Below are positions 35,737-47,820 of a stretch of DNA of 64,000 bases, piece after piece. Every line of letters begins with the position of its first letter. Position 1 is the stretch's first letter. Source of the stretch: Pristionchus mayeri (Eukaryota; Nematoda; Chromadorea; Rhabditida; Neodiplogasteridae); NCBI GenBank assembly GCA_036245805.1, contig BTRK01000006.1, forward strand, positions 9,890,365-9,954,364, in the 5' to 3' direction. Both the position numbers and the translations under genes were made by a program. Below the pieces are notes generated by a model. The model made no database searches and had not been told where the DNA came from. It saw only the letters and a list, made by a program, of their open reading frames with translations.

Positions 35737-37367
35737 TCAATTGGGAGTCGGAGGGATGGCGGGGACCTTGGGCGTCAATTCTTCAGACTTCAGCTGACTA
35801 AGACGATCCATTGTGTCTCCTGAACATTTATTTTGCGGAAGATCAAAGATAAATCTTAGAAATCGTCCAACTGCAAATATATGTATTGCGAATAGTCTAC
35901 AGTAATCTACATCCTAGTCTACAGTAATCTACCGGTGGTTCCCTCGGGGGTTGGCTCGGGAGCAGCGGGTGTCAGGGAGGAGACGGTAGGAGGAGGAGAG
36001 GACAGGGTCTCGGGCTGATCCACCTAAAAAAAAGTTCGAAATTCGGGTATTCATCTCCAAAGTTAGCACACTCTTTAAACCAGTTGTGCAGTTAGAGAGT
36101 GTAATGAGGAACGAGCAATACGAAATATATTCTCTAAGTAGTCGGTTTACTCATCAAAATCACTGCCTCATGAGCGAATCAGCTCAAATTTGCCTTTTTT
36201 TCCGAATGAATTACGATCTTGCTGATTATCTTGTGAGATGTATATTACACTCACCTTTCTGAGGTCCGATTGACTATTTGATTTGCTCGATCCACTATTG
36301 GCATCCTGAGGCACGGGCTCGAATCCAGCCTAAAGTAATCTTTGATCTTCGCTCTCCTCATTTTCACACCTTATTCTTCTTGAGCTTGTAGCGCGCGTAC
36401 GCCTGGAAAGGCAACTTTATGAGAGATCAAAGATCAACAAATGTGATGTCATAACATATTTTTATAATATTAATAACTAAATTTAACGATTGCAAACACG
36501 ACGGCTGCAATGGCGATGATTCCGAGTACGGCGATGATCACCCATACGACTGGAAGGAATGAAGTGATCTTTGATCCTTCATCATCAACCGTGGGCGTTT
36601 CGTAGCTTTAGTGACCATACCAAATGACAAGGAGAGAAATGTGAATTAAGGGATGGTCGTTGATTATTGGTCTTTGATTTCTGAATCCGCCCATTTTAGA
36701 GTGAACATACGTGTCGATGTCTCCTCCTGCTGCTCCTTTTTCGCCTCATGACTAGCTCGCTGAGCACTCGCCGAGACTGGAATAACGATCAGAGTTCAGA
36801 GATCAAAGACCTTCGAAATAGAAAGTAATCTTTGATCGTTGATCTCTAGTATTTCTCTAACCGGGGTTTCCAGCCGCACAACGAATCGTTATTCCATTAG
36901 AGGGCGTGGTCAAAATTCCACTCCTGAGTTAGCCTCAATCATCAAACGTACAAAATTTATTCAGCCCGTACCCATTCTCCAGTTTCCAATTCTTTTCAGA
37001 ATCGCACGAAACAGCGGCCAGCTTCTGCCAGGTATCCTCCGATTTGAGCCTCAATGAACAGTTTGGTGGTTCAGTAAATAGCTCTTTCATATTATTATGC
37101 TTTGGGCAGTTCGAATTGCATCAAAGAGTGAGATATCGCTAGAGTGATATCGCTACTCTCGCAATGATCTTGCCTCGCTATCATTCATGATAAGTGATCT
37201 TTCAAACCACGAATTGCTAACCCTTGTAATACTCACCACATCTCGGGCAGGGGTTCTGATTGAGGATCTGTTTTTTTACAGCTGACCGAATGTCTTTTGA
37301 CTGCCAGATTAGTGCACGTATCAGCAGTGCAATCGTCGATTATGAGATATGCGTTGAGTTCTCTTAA
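35737..37367 (-). CDS. Mirror copy of the single-pass membrane protein
   Basis: Reverse-strand twin of the gene at 33,430-35,060: stop at 35,737-35,739, then exons 35737-35819, 35933-36023, 36255-36329, 36370-36402, 36488-36549, 36711-36776, about 36952-37042 and 37237 onward. Coding parts that I compared are identical to the left copy. The same missing 5' end applies. Two convergent identical genes about 680 bp apart could form overlapping antisense transcripts if read-through occurs. Confidence 0.65.
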
Positions 37368-38705
37368 ATTCGAAAGAACGAATCAGCGGAATCTAGTGAT
37401 ACTCTGAAGAGACTTATTTTAAAAATAGCTCATACGAAGCTCTACTTTCGATATATCCAACTCAGCCTGGATATGCGATGTAATATTTGCAAATTTTCAC
37501 CATGTAGCCTAAAATCGAAGATGTGAAACACATTTTTTCAAAAACTTTTTTAAAGAGCTTTTTTATGAATTTTTTTGCACGATTGGGATAATTTGGATGT
37601 AACTTGACTAACTATAGTCCAAATGCTTGAAAATCTGATCAAAAATTTTCGTCACCACCATCAATTTCTCATTTTTCGGGCGGAAATTTGTTGGGCAAAC
37701 AAATTTCTATAGATATTTGGTTTACATTATGTTGACATATGACTGGCCTACTTCAACTTACATGTAATGCAGGCCTCACGAAAACTGAAATTTCTAAGGT
37801 TTGAACGTGCAAATTGAGCACCAGTCGAGGGTGTGAAAATCGAGTTTTTCAAAATAAAGCAAACCCTGGCTTTTAGTTCTTATTTATGCGTATACGTTCT
37901 TGTAGCATCATTTTAAACAATTTGTATTTATCTGAGTTTGCATTTTGTGGCAATAGCTCAATTTCGGTAGGAAAGCGAAGGAAATTTCGCTCTGGGAGAC
38001 AATGGCGGGAACGTCGGTGTGAATTCACTTTGGTACCATTCGAAGCAGAATTCATTGGGCTACAATGTAAGCATAGTTAGAATGTGCGCTATTGTAAAAA
38101 TTCAAAAGTTAGAGCAGAAAAACCGAAATTTTTGGGTACGAAATCTATTTTACAGTCGAGTTGGAATCGATTTAAATTATTTATTTTTCGTTATTGGCAA
38201 TACCTAGTGCAATGCTGAAGAGATTTTGAGCCTCTCTTATCGCGTTTAGGAAATATGAAATTTCGATTTTTCAACTTTCTGACCCAATAATTGACGCCTC
38301 AAAGACCGAAGCAGGTATTTGGTGGTGCTATGTGATACTTGAGGCCAAGGGGACCACACACATACAGTGTGGCCGCCTGGATCTCATTCCTAAGGAATCG
38401 TGTCCGGGGGGTGGTCCATTCTTACCGATCCGGTCTCTTAAAGGATGCCAATGCAGCGTTGCAAAGTGAGAACTTCCATGAGTTTTTCTGATGCAGATGT
38501 GTTTTTGACTCGAATCACTCCTCTCTTGCACCATGTAAAACTCCAAAGAGTACACCTTTGCCCGCTACCACAATCCCTTATGGCTCTATTTCTCAATTTT
38601 GTGAATGGAAAAACAATTATCAATCTCTTTTTCGAAATACAAGAACCAAGCGTATCAAAGTCAGTCAATAATACGAATAAATTACTTGATCCATGACGTG
38701 AACTA

Positions 38706-39612
38706 TTGGGGTGTTCCAAAAGTTCGATGAATTTTGTTGCGTATGAACGTAAACTCCGCCGTATTGATTGTGCATTCGAAATGCTAACACTATTGAATAG
38801 AGCGATCATTCCCCTATCACAATAACGAAGGAATTTAAATCAGCTGCTCTCCCTTGTTTATGACAAAAGTTTATGTAATGAGTACTGGAGTGGCCCAAAA
38901 TAACGTTTTCGCCTAAATTGTTATATTTATGTACGGCTTCTTCTTAATGAGAACTTCTTAGTTTCTTCGCAGTTTTATCGTGCACGCATAGCTTAATATG
39001 TATGCTAAATCAGAAATAACTTGGCCTACATCTGTGCCTTCAACAATAAAAAAATTTAAAATTTCACCGTTCATACTTTCCACTTTTTCGATGAAATTTC
39101 ATACTCAAACAAATTACTCTCATTATATTTCCTTCCAAGATCGTAAAATGTTCTGCCTACAAAGTAATGTGGAGTACCCCTAAATATCCCCAATTAGCGC
39201 TTATTCAAATTAGGTTTCGATTTGATCGCGCAAAGAAAGAACCGTAGTTGTTCCGTTTGAGTATGATCAGTAACGAATGCAAACACTCATAAAACACAAA
39301 TCAATGACGCACATACAGTACACTAAAATAATTGTGGGATCATGTATTATAAAACTAGTTAGTTAGAGGCGTCAACCATTTGCGTTCCCGTTCAGGAAAA
39401 AATTAAAGACGAAAAAGTGATTATGGGAAATAAAAGTACCCTTTATTTAAAAGTTTCTTAAAAATAGGGGAGCAGCTGATGCAAATTCCATGGATCATGT
39501 GATTGTGTAACGCTTACTCTATTAAACAGTGTTATCATTCGGGATGCACAATCAATACGACGGAGTTTAAGTTCCTTCGAAAAAAAATTCATCGAACTTT
39601 TGGAACACCCAA
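38706..39612. mobile_element. Mariner-type MITE (right arm copy)
   Basis: Mirror of 31,182-32,088, with both GGGTGTTCCAAAAGTTCG ends and flanking TA preserved. A few substitutions separate the two copies. Confidence 0.75.
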
Positions 39613-39743
39613 TATTTCCAGGGATCAATTTTGCTTCAAATAATTGAATGCTCTCAAACGGACAGTCTACGTCTAGGAATCCGCGATTCGATTTTTGCTT
39701 ACAGTCTGTTGTTTCCTCGAAACAAGTTTTTCTCCCTTCATAA

Positions 39744-39832
39744 TTATATCTCTAATTATAATTGATCATACATATATCTCTAATTATAATTGATCATACA
39801 TATATCTCTAATTATAATTGATCATAATTATA
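39744..39832. repeat. 28-bp satellite, 3 copies
   Basis: Reverse complement of the unit at 30,239-31,048, but with only three copies. The flanks on both sides match the left arm, so this is the contracted or unexpanded allele of the same locus. Confidence 0.95.
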
Positions 39833-40386
39833 TCATCAGCTTCGCTTCTTTTTTCAGCTAATCTTCTGCACAAATTGGCCGAAATTGTCGGCAAAATAAT
39901 AATTCAAAGTAGCAAAAAACACAAAGATCATTTCCCTTTTCGAAGATTGCGTGCACTTGTAGTGGATGTAATGAGTAAAAATTGCCACTCTCTCGATCTC
40001 AGGAATATTGGCTTCAAAATGCCGCTTCAGGAAGCCCGATCTTTATCATCCGTACGTTATGTTATCAATAATGAACATTTTTTATATTACATTCAATATC
40101 TGAGAATTTTTTAAATGTAAATTCGTAAAGATGTACGATAAATCCCCTCCCAGGCCGTGGACTTTAAGGGCAAAAAGAAAATTTCGTTGGCCATTTCCAC
40201 TGCTGAGGCTAAAATCGTGCACGATTTTACTTGGAGCCACACCATCGAAGTTATAAGTAGTTTTAATAGGCGAAATGGTAATATGAACATTATCGGAATT
40301 TACTAATAGAAACATGATTTGAACTAATGATTGTTTTCTAAGTGTGTTGATCGCTTTTGTATTCTTCGATATTGTATACAAGTTAA

Positions 40387-40751
40387 AGAAGGACTGTCAG
40401 CAAAGTTGCAATTTTGACGTTGTCATAACCATGAACGACCTTTGTACAACCATAAGAGATTCTGAAAATTTCAAATGCGTATCTCTATTTTGAACCGAGT
40501 TATCGTTAGTTGGCAGAAAGGCAAGGAGGGCTTGAAGGGAAGGGACGTGCGGGAATTGAAATATCTAGAAGATTTTTCAAAAACTGATGGGATTCGAACC
40601 CGCAACCTTCCGATTACGCGGCGACTGCTTTACCACTTAGCTATGCGATTGACCGTTGCCTATCCTCTTAGCTCGCGCTATGATCGTTGGATGATTGTCT
40701 AGGTTCTGGTTATGACAGCGTCAAAAATGTAACTTTGCTGACACTCCTTCT
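40387..40751. mobile_element. TTAA-flanked MITE with tRNA-like core (right arm)
   Basis: Mirror of 29,319-29,683 with TTAA on both ends. The tRNA-like core lies at 40,580-40,650 on the minus strand, with box B GGTTCGAATCC and box A TAGCTAAGTGGT intact. Confidence 0.75.
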
Positions 40752-41156
40752 TTAAACCATTATCTTTCTTTTTAATTGCTATTGTAATTCATCTTCAAAT
40801 ACATGTTCATCAAAAGCCTTTCTTACATCTTTTTAGCTAATAGAAAACCTATCACTGGCCACTGCTTCGTTTATGATCCAATACTCGCAGACGAATAAGC
40901 AGAGTGATAACTGACCGAATAAATGACAAGAACGAAGGAGAATTCGACATACATTGAATTCAATGTTTATACAATTGCAACTGTTAGCAATGAAAAGGCT
41001 ATGGGTTTTTTTGAAAAAAAATCATGCAAAGTTTTGTAACATTATTAATAAAGAACCAGTGATTTGAGATCAAAGAAGGAAATCATTGAGAATTCATGCC
41101 GACTTACTTTGGGAGGCTGAGTAAGGAAATACGAATCAATTACTGAACAATGAAAA

Positions 41157-44100
41157 TCATTCATCTGCTCCCAAATTCACAACTTTTATCGTGAAATCGA
41201 GATCGATCAGAGCAGTCGAGTGGTAGATCAATATCATCGCGATCGTACAGTACTCGAGGCAGGCGAAGGTACTGTACGCTGGAAAATATTGAGGACATTA
41301 CATAAAAATATGTATTTTTGACTAACAAGAAGATGTGGAAGTAAGATAAATTTCGCGGTGAAATATGGTTTTACAAAATAAAAAAAAGTAAATTTACAAT
41401 GCGCTACGCAGTATTCCTGGAAGAGGTAGAAGGATATCGTGAGGAGGAGAACGGAGAAGATGAGGAGGAAGAAGAGGAAGAGACGAAGACGGACGGAGAA
41501 CAACTGGGGGATGGATGATAGCGATGACAAAATTATGCGTTACAATTTGTGACTTATTTGAAACGTTTTCTAATATTTTGCCGATATCATATTATGTTTC
41601 GCATGATTTCTAAACACTTCGAATTATTTCTAAATCAGTAAATGATGAAGAATATGTGAATAGTCACAAAATATAAGCAAAAACTGTGACCTTCTGACGC
41701 GCACATGGCTCCAACTTTCGCAGTCACTGACCTCTTTTGCTCCTCTAACTCCACATCTGATCGACAGAAGGAGATGGGCTGACATATAGGAGACAGTGGA
41801 GAGAATGAAGCAGATAAATAAGACCATGTGGAGGACTGGGAAAGGAAGTATTGTTGTTGTTGTTATTGTTGTTATTGTTGTTATTGTTATTGTTTTTATT
41901 GTTGTTTTGGCTTGTTCTCCTAGAATTAGTGAGAAATCTTACTTCCGCTCTCCCTCTCTCCAACAACAGTCAGTAGAGAGAGGAAGGTGAGGTCGAGGGT
42001 TCCAGCGATGAGAAACAGAAGCATGGAAAGAGAGGTGAGGAAGGAGCGATTAAGGGAGATCGAAGATGAGGAGAACTTGGCGTCTGTAATTGCCAATATT
42101 TTGATAGTCATTAGACAAAAACTAACATTTTTTCATTAAAAATACAGGGTGTCCAAAAAGTATTGTTACACTTTTGAAACGCGAATTTTTTTAACATGTA
42201 GGTCGAGTTGTCAAAACCTGTAATAACACGTTTGAGCCCACCCTTCGGTGCGTTGAGGGAACCTACTAATTAGTTTCCCATAGTCATGGTTCGTCCAAAT
42301 CGCTATCGTCAAACTATTATCGACCTTTGGACCCTCGGCGACCCCCTAGATTCCATCAGGAGGAAGCTTCGTATTTCCCGAATGACAGTCTATCGCACCA
42401 TCTCCCGTTTCAAGCAGTTGGGCACTGCGAAGGACCGTCCAAGATCAGGAAGACCCAAGACTGCTCTCACTCAGAAGAACAGGAGAATCGTGGAGAAGAG
42501 AGTGAATCGCAATGCCAAACGATCCATCAGGAAGATAGATGGCTAAGGATCTCAAGATCTCCAAAGGATCCGTGTGTGCCATCGTTCATTCTCTTCTCAA
42601 GTCCTACCCCTACAAGATGAGAAAGGGCCATGGCCTCACTGATGTCCACAAGCAGAAGCGCCTGGAGAGATGCAAGCTGCTCCTTCAGCGGGCCGATCGT
42701 GGGGAGCACTTGACTACCGTTTACTCTGACGAGAAGCTGTTCTCAGTCGAGGAGGTCTACAACAGTCAGAACACCAGGATCATCGCCAAGTCTCCTCAGC
42801 AAGCTGACGCCAGAGGTAGAACCATCTCTCGCATTGCCCACCCCCAGGCACTGATGGTTTGGGCTGGTGTGTGCTCGACGGGCAAGACTCCTCTCGTGTT
42901 CGTGGAACCCGGGGGTCAAGATCAACAAGGAGTACTACACCAGGGCAATTCTCCAGAAGGCCCTTCTCCCCTGGTCCCGCTCCCACTTCAAAGGGGCTCG
43001 CTGGACCTTCCAACAGGATTCAGCGCCTGCTCACTCGGCAAAAGTGACGCAGGCATGGTGTCGCGCCCATCTGCCCGACTTCATCTCGAGTGAGGAATGG
43101 CCCTCGAACTCCCCCGATCTCAACCCTCTGGACTTCAGCATTTGGTCAGTGTTGGAGAAGGAGGCCTGCTCTACTCGCCACAAGAACCGCGATTCCCTCA
43201 AGGCAGCCCTTCTCAAGGCATGGGAGAAGATCGACGTCCCTTACCTGCGGGCCGTCATCGACTCGGTCCCTCGTCGTCTCAGAGAGGTCATCGCGGCCAA
43301 TGGAGGCCAGATCGAGTGATCGTGCATTGTTATGTTCATATGGTCACTGATAAATACTGTGCCCCGTTTGAGTTGTCTATGTTGCTTTTAAAGAAAGATA
43401 CATGGTTTTATCCGTGTAACAATACTTTTTGGACACCCTGTACAATCAACGTAGAATACTTGATTAAGAAACCATGAAAAATACCTACAATACAAGAAGA
43501 GCGAAAGGACCCGTAGCGGGATGTGTGCGAGCACGAGTAGATTCCAGAAGGTTCTCTCCAGAGGAAGATTTATCATACGGGAGAAAGACGGCAGAAGGAC
43601 TGTCTGAAGGAGAACTATCAGTGAGAGGCAGATGGACCTTATGATTCAGTATTTATTTTTATCCACAAGAAAAGGAAGCCATTAAATATTGGTGACCAGT
43701 ATACATTTTGAGAATTGTTTGAAACACATGGTGTTCATGCAATTTCAAGTTCGGCATGAATGATATCGATCATACGGGAGAAGGAGGGCAGCAGGACTAG
43801 CCAGGGTTGCCCCAGGAGAACTGAGGCAACCCTGGCCTGTTCCAGGTTAAAAAAAAAACGTTACATGCATTTGATTTCGAAGAGATGTGATCAAGTTATC
43901 ACATTTCAAAGTGAAACACATAATTAGAGACCGCAAGGTGGGTGACCGAATTGCTTTGGCAGGGTCATTTGTGGGTCTAATGTATCCCTTTGGGGATAAA
44001 TAAGGTCATACTTTTTGCCGTTTGGAGATATCGTATCGTTGAGTCGAGTTATGGCCCAAAAACACCTCGAAAGAGTCACAACGGAAAGGGAGTCGAAATC

Positions 44101-44903
44101 GGGACGAGACCGAAGTGGGCAGAGCCCGCTCTGCCTTGTTTCTCCAAAAGATTGAGCATAGCTTCGCGTCGAGCTTGCTCGAGGATGAGAAGAAAGGAAG
44201 AGGTCCTCAAGAGCCCGCGCTCACGCCGGGTGAGAGTCTCTACAAGCGAGAAAGTGGAGAGGAAGGCCCGCCACTTTGCAGTTCAATTAGCGCACGCTCG
44301 TGAATCTTTGAAATGAAATGATTAATCGGAAAAAAATCCAAAAAATACGTTCTCGGTGTCAATCGACGCCTAAAATCAGGAACTATCCATCGCACCATGC
44401 CCGTGTTAAGAATTATCGTCGGAACCTTTTCATTCTCCTATAATGAACCCTAAATCGTTCTTTTTTTAGATATTTCTGATTAGATAATGCATGACGAGCA
44501 CCCTGTCGTTTATAGACATTAGTCAGACGTACTCAAAAATTTTCCATAATTTTTGGATAAGTATTCGCTGCGTCATTTCAAGAACCAGATTTCGACGCGC
44601 CTCTTTCTCCTCCTAAGTGGGCGGAGCCTGCGGTCTCTACACATGGGTGCATACGTCAATTTGTTCACATTTTACGCGATCCGTTTTCCTTGATTCGAAT
44701 TCGCTCTTTCTTCTGAATGAGATTCGAGAAGAACAATAATTAAATTTACCCACCTCGCACATCCAAAAATAGTCGAACAGCAGATGTCGATCTACCGCAA
44801 TCGCAATGGCAGCTGCTAGTACGGTAGCCGAGAGTGGCAGTACCAGTGAGATGCGCACCTGGACAGCACTTTGCGTAAAATAGTTATCGTCCTCTCTCTG
44901 CAT
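41157..44903 (-). CDS. PGAP2-like protein, right-arm copy with mariner in an intron
   Basis: Exons in gene order: 44903-44754, 43603-43444, 42083-41943, 41835-41732, 41503-41398, 41278-41157. The frame and family signatures match the left-arm gene at 26,425-28,913, and no stop or splice-site loss is seen. Protein differences noted: Ile7 to Asn, Ala21 to Val, and Thr/Met to Ser/Leu in the LTMLMFL segment. The intron between exons 2 and 3 is only 62 bp in the left arm but contains a 1.3-kb mariner element here (42,145-43,440). If the element is spliced out with the intron, the gene can still work. Role as for the left copy (GPI-anchor remodelling, inferred). Confidence 0.7.
42145..43440 (+). 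mobile_element. Mariner-family transposon, DD37D (maT-like)
   Basis: 1,296 bp between a duplicated TA (42,143-42,144 and 43,441-43,442). Ends read CAGGGTGTCCAAAAAGTATT and the exact complement. The left palindrome arm keeps the empty site (AAAAATACAATC at about 27,925), so the insertion boundary is certain. It encodes a broken transposase (next entry). It inserted after the palindrome formed, or the left arm lost it precisely. Confidence 0.97.
42286..43319 (+). pseudogene. Mariner transposase, two frameshifts
   Basis: Transposase that would bind the terminal repeats and cut and paste the element. The N-terminal helix-turn-helix is in frame one (IRRKLRISRMTVYRTISRF with the RPRSGRP linker). 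A shift near 42,535 leads to frame two with SDEKLF (first catalytic Asp). A second shift near 42,910 leads to frame three with QQDSAPAH (second Asp) and WPSNSPDLNPLDF (third Asp). There are 37 residues between the second and third Asp, the DD37D signature of maT-like elements. A stop follows GGQIE. Each shift is small, so inactivation is recent. Confidence 0.9.
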
Positions 44904-46505
44904 TATGGCATAGATGAATCGAGACTTCTCATCTAAGAGCAGCTGGGCTACCGGCGGTTGGCTACGTTGCATTTGTAGCCGGGACGTAGCCGGTATTGCA
45001 AGGATGCAAAAGTCCGGAAGCCCGACCACAAAAAGCAGGTAGCCCTCCGGCTACTCGCTATTCACTAGGGTATCTGCATTGTTTTCAAATGTTATCTCAA
45101 CTTTATCTCTTCGTCGATTAGACAAAACAGAACGACCAGACACGTACGAGTAATGATGATGTGAAGGTGAACAACGGCTCGGGAGATACTGTAGACGGGC
45201 ATGGCAGGGATACGGCAGAGTGATGATCGAGTAGTCTCAGAGAAGAGGTTGTTGACATGACCTGCATGAATAGCTCGCATTTAGGGGGCACTAGGTCTGA
45301 TGAGAACTTTGACGCCATTAAAACTTTGACAGATCAAAGGCGGCATGACGTCAGTTCTGGTCCAACGTAGTTCCCAATTAGGGTAATCGCCTCTTCCTTT
45401 CCCCCACTCTTTCGCCATCGACCAGTCGAGAGTTTGTGGGAAATGAAGATACCATTACCCGAATTACGAACTCTACTGCAATCAATGATCGGAATTATCC
45501 TCATTTTATTAGTTCTAATGGTTAACAGTTGCAGTTCCCTTCTTGTTTTCATATTTTTCATTCATAAAAAGCTCGGTTCCATGTCTACATTAGTCACTAA
45601 AAATAATCGTCGCTCTATGGTCATTCAAAATCCATCAGATTTCCGAGTTTGGTTTCAATACAACTTCATCTTTCACATTTTCCGAAATATCCAATGATTG
45701 ACACTCTGTAATACAACCTAATATTTTAAACACACTGAAAATTCTCATCAACAAAAAACTTCTTTGTTTTCAAAAAATAAGAATTTTCTGAAAGTAAACA
45801 TAATAAAAAATAGAGCCACTCACTATATCGCCGCACGCGTTCACTCGATAGGAGTCGAATCGGCTATTACTGACCACTAAATTTCTCATTTCGAGAACTT
45901 ATTTCTTTCTTTCTTTCTCTTCTCTCTCACACTATCTTTACATCTATCTCTCTCACTCACTTCCTCTCTCGCGAGTAACTTACTTGTACATGAAAACTCT
46001 CTCATTAGGTAGAGTGATGCACAAGGTGAACAGGTAGAGAGAAAGAGATCGTTTACTCTCAAGAGTAAAAGGGAGCTCTTACTCATCAGTGATAAAACTG
46101 GCAGCGAACTGGCAAGCGCACTCATCTCATCTCACTTTGTCGAATTTACGCCTGCAGCGAACCTATTTCACTCATATTTTCCCTTGAATAAACACAGATT
46201 TAGAGTCATCTTTGCTGTCATGCTCTGCACAATCAGCATAATGCGATTTATATCCAGATGCCACTCTTACTTCATCATTAATTATTGAGATCCTTATCAT
46301 GAGCAAATCATGTATGTTTCGAGGAAGTAATATTTCAAGAATGTAAACGATTGGAACAATCTCTGCCAGATTTCTCGAATTAATATCAATTATTTAATTG
46401 TCGGCGACCATTGTACTCATCTTGACCCTCGATGATGCTTGATCGACTTAGACTGTGGAAAATATTTATATCGACTAGTCGTCATCAGTATACCTTTATC
46501 GAAAT
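44904..46505. other. Intergenic stretch of the right arm
   Basis: Mirror of 24,807-26,424. Holds the GGCACTAG mini-element (45,285-45,360), the exon-like segment described at 26,059 (here 45,146-45,262, minus strand) and the CT-rich stretch (45,880-46,190). No separate gene is seen. Confidence 0.5.
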
Positions 46506-47820
46506 CTACAATAATCTCGGTCCTCTCGGATCGTCGAATTTGAAATCAAACGGAGTTCCGACGTAGATCTGATAGTAGACTAACACGACACAGGCAAAAA
46601 TTAGAGGAAGAGCGACGCGACAGACCTGACACACTTTCGTGATTATTTAAAATATAATTTTTTACAAAATTTATAAAAAAGTCTAACTTTATCGATGGCC
46701 GATATCCAGTTTCCCTCGAGCAGAAATGGATCGTATTGAGAGTTCTGAAAATCAATCGAATTATCCGACAATAAAGTTATTGCATGATAGTCTGGTAAAC
46801 AAATGAACTACTTGACACAATACAGCTTTCTAGTCCAAATTATCCAAGCTTAGGATAATTACCTGATCAAGCTTGAAGTGATAAAGTCTCCATCGATGGC
46901 ATCCCGATGGAAGTGCTCCTTCTCCATCGGAGACGCTGCAATGAACCTTTTAATTGATTTCCACATAGTAGTATAATGAAATTACGATTTCTGCCTTCAA
47001 CTAACTAACTGATGTGTAATTTCGATTGTTTTACTAAAATATGCATTCCAAAATTTGCTTGTGTTTCAAACAGTCACCATTAGGCCAGTTACCCAGATTA
47101 ATTTGATCTTGAGTGCATTCCTCTTTCATAAAACATCACTAAATTTTATAGAATGCAATAAGAGCGCGATACAACAATATTCACCTCAAATGATTCCTCG
47201 TATATATCATATATGAAGAACGAAGTAATCCCCAAACAGCTCACCCTCTGAATTCTGCACTGAAAGTGGTTGATGACTGATCTTCTTCAGTTTATTCTTG
47301 TGGTAGAACGAGTGACGACCACCATCTTTCCGTCGAATTGTAGAGATACGACTGACTGTTGTTCGATCGGGCTGAAATCTTCCTTGTCGTATCACTGGAC
47401 TATTCTCACGGAAGGTGATTTTGACGCCGTTTCACTAGATCTATAGACTACAGTATCCCCATGAACGCTTCTGCTCAATCGTTAACTGAATCTACTGATA
47501 AATAGACGACACCTGAGCAAGGGTTTTTCCGTCTGACCAAGGTTTTCCCGGATCACAGAGATCGACATTCAGATCCTTGATGGGTTCTCAAGAAATTATT
47601 TCCCCGAGCTCTCTTGCCTGTCTGACCGGCGAGAGTGCACACACAACGAAGAAACTATGTCTTGAGAAACCATCTCTCGGACTTGCATGAGGTCGGATAA
47701 GAACTAGTGCAAGTCCGCCTTTGATATGTCAAGGGCGGCATGACGTCATAATTCTCATCCGACCTAGTGCCCTCGGACTCACCCCATTACAGGGCCCATT
47801 AACCGTCGTCGTCCTCGGTC
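46506..47820 (-). pseudogene. Channel tail copy 3, cut at the palindrome edge
   Basis: Mirror of the pseudogene at 23,216-24,806. Last exon 46625-46506 with TM4; the exon near 46,864-46,936 shares the same 1-bp deletion as copy 2, so the deletion predates the palindrome. The most upstream exon is cut at 47,820, and the exon encoding LELERERMRQ is absent. Confidence 0.85.

Larger units (their letters stand above)
35586..47820 (-). repeat. Palindrome 1, right arm
   Basis: Reverse complement of the left arm. It ends in GTCCTCGGTC at 47,820, after which homology stops abruptly in the middle of a former channel exon. It differs from the left arm by a 1,296-bp mariner insertion, 26 fewer satellite units, a deletion of about 13 bp next to exon 3 of the PGAP2-like gene, and scattered single-base changes. 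Confidence 0.95.

Noticed and set aside
41401..41520. Acidic Glu-rich frame opposite the PGAP2-like exon
   Set aside because: Antisense shadow of a Leu/Phe-rich membrane exon coded by CTC and TTC codons.
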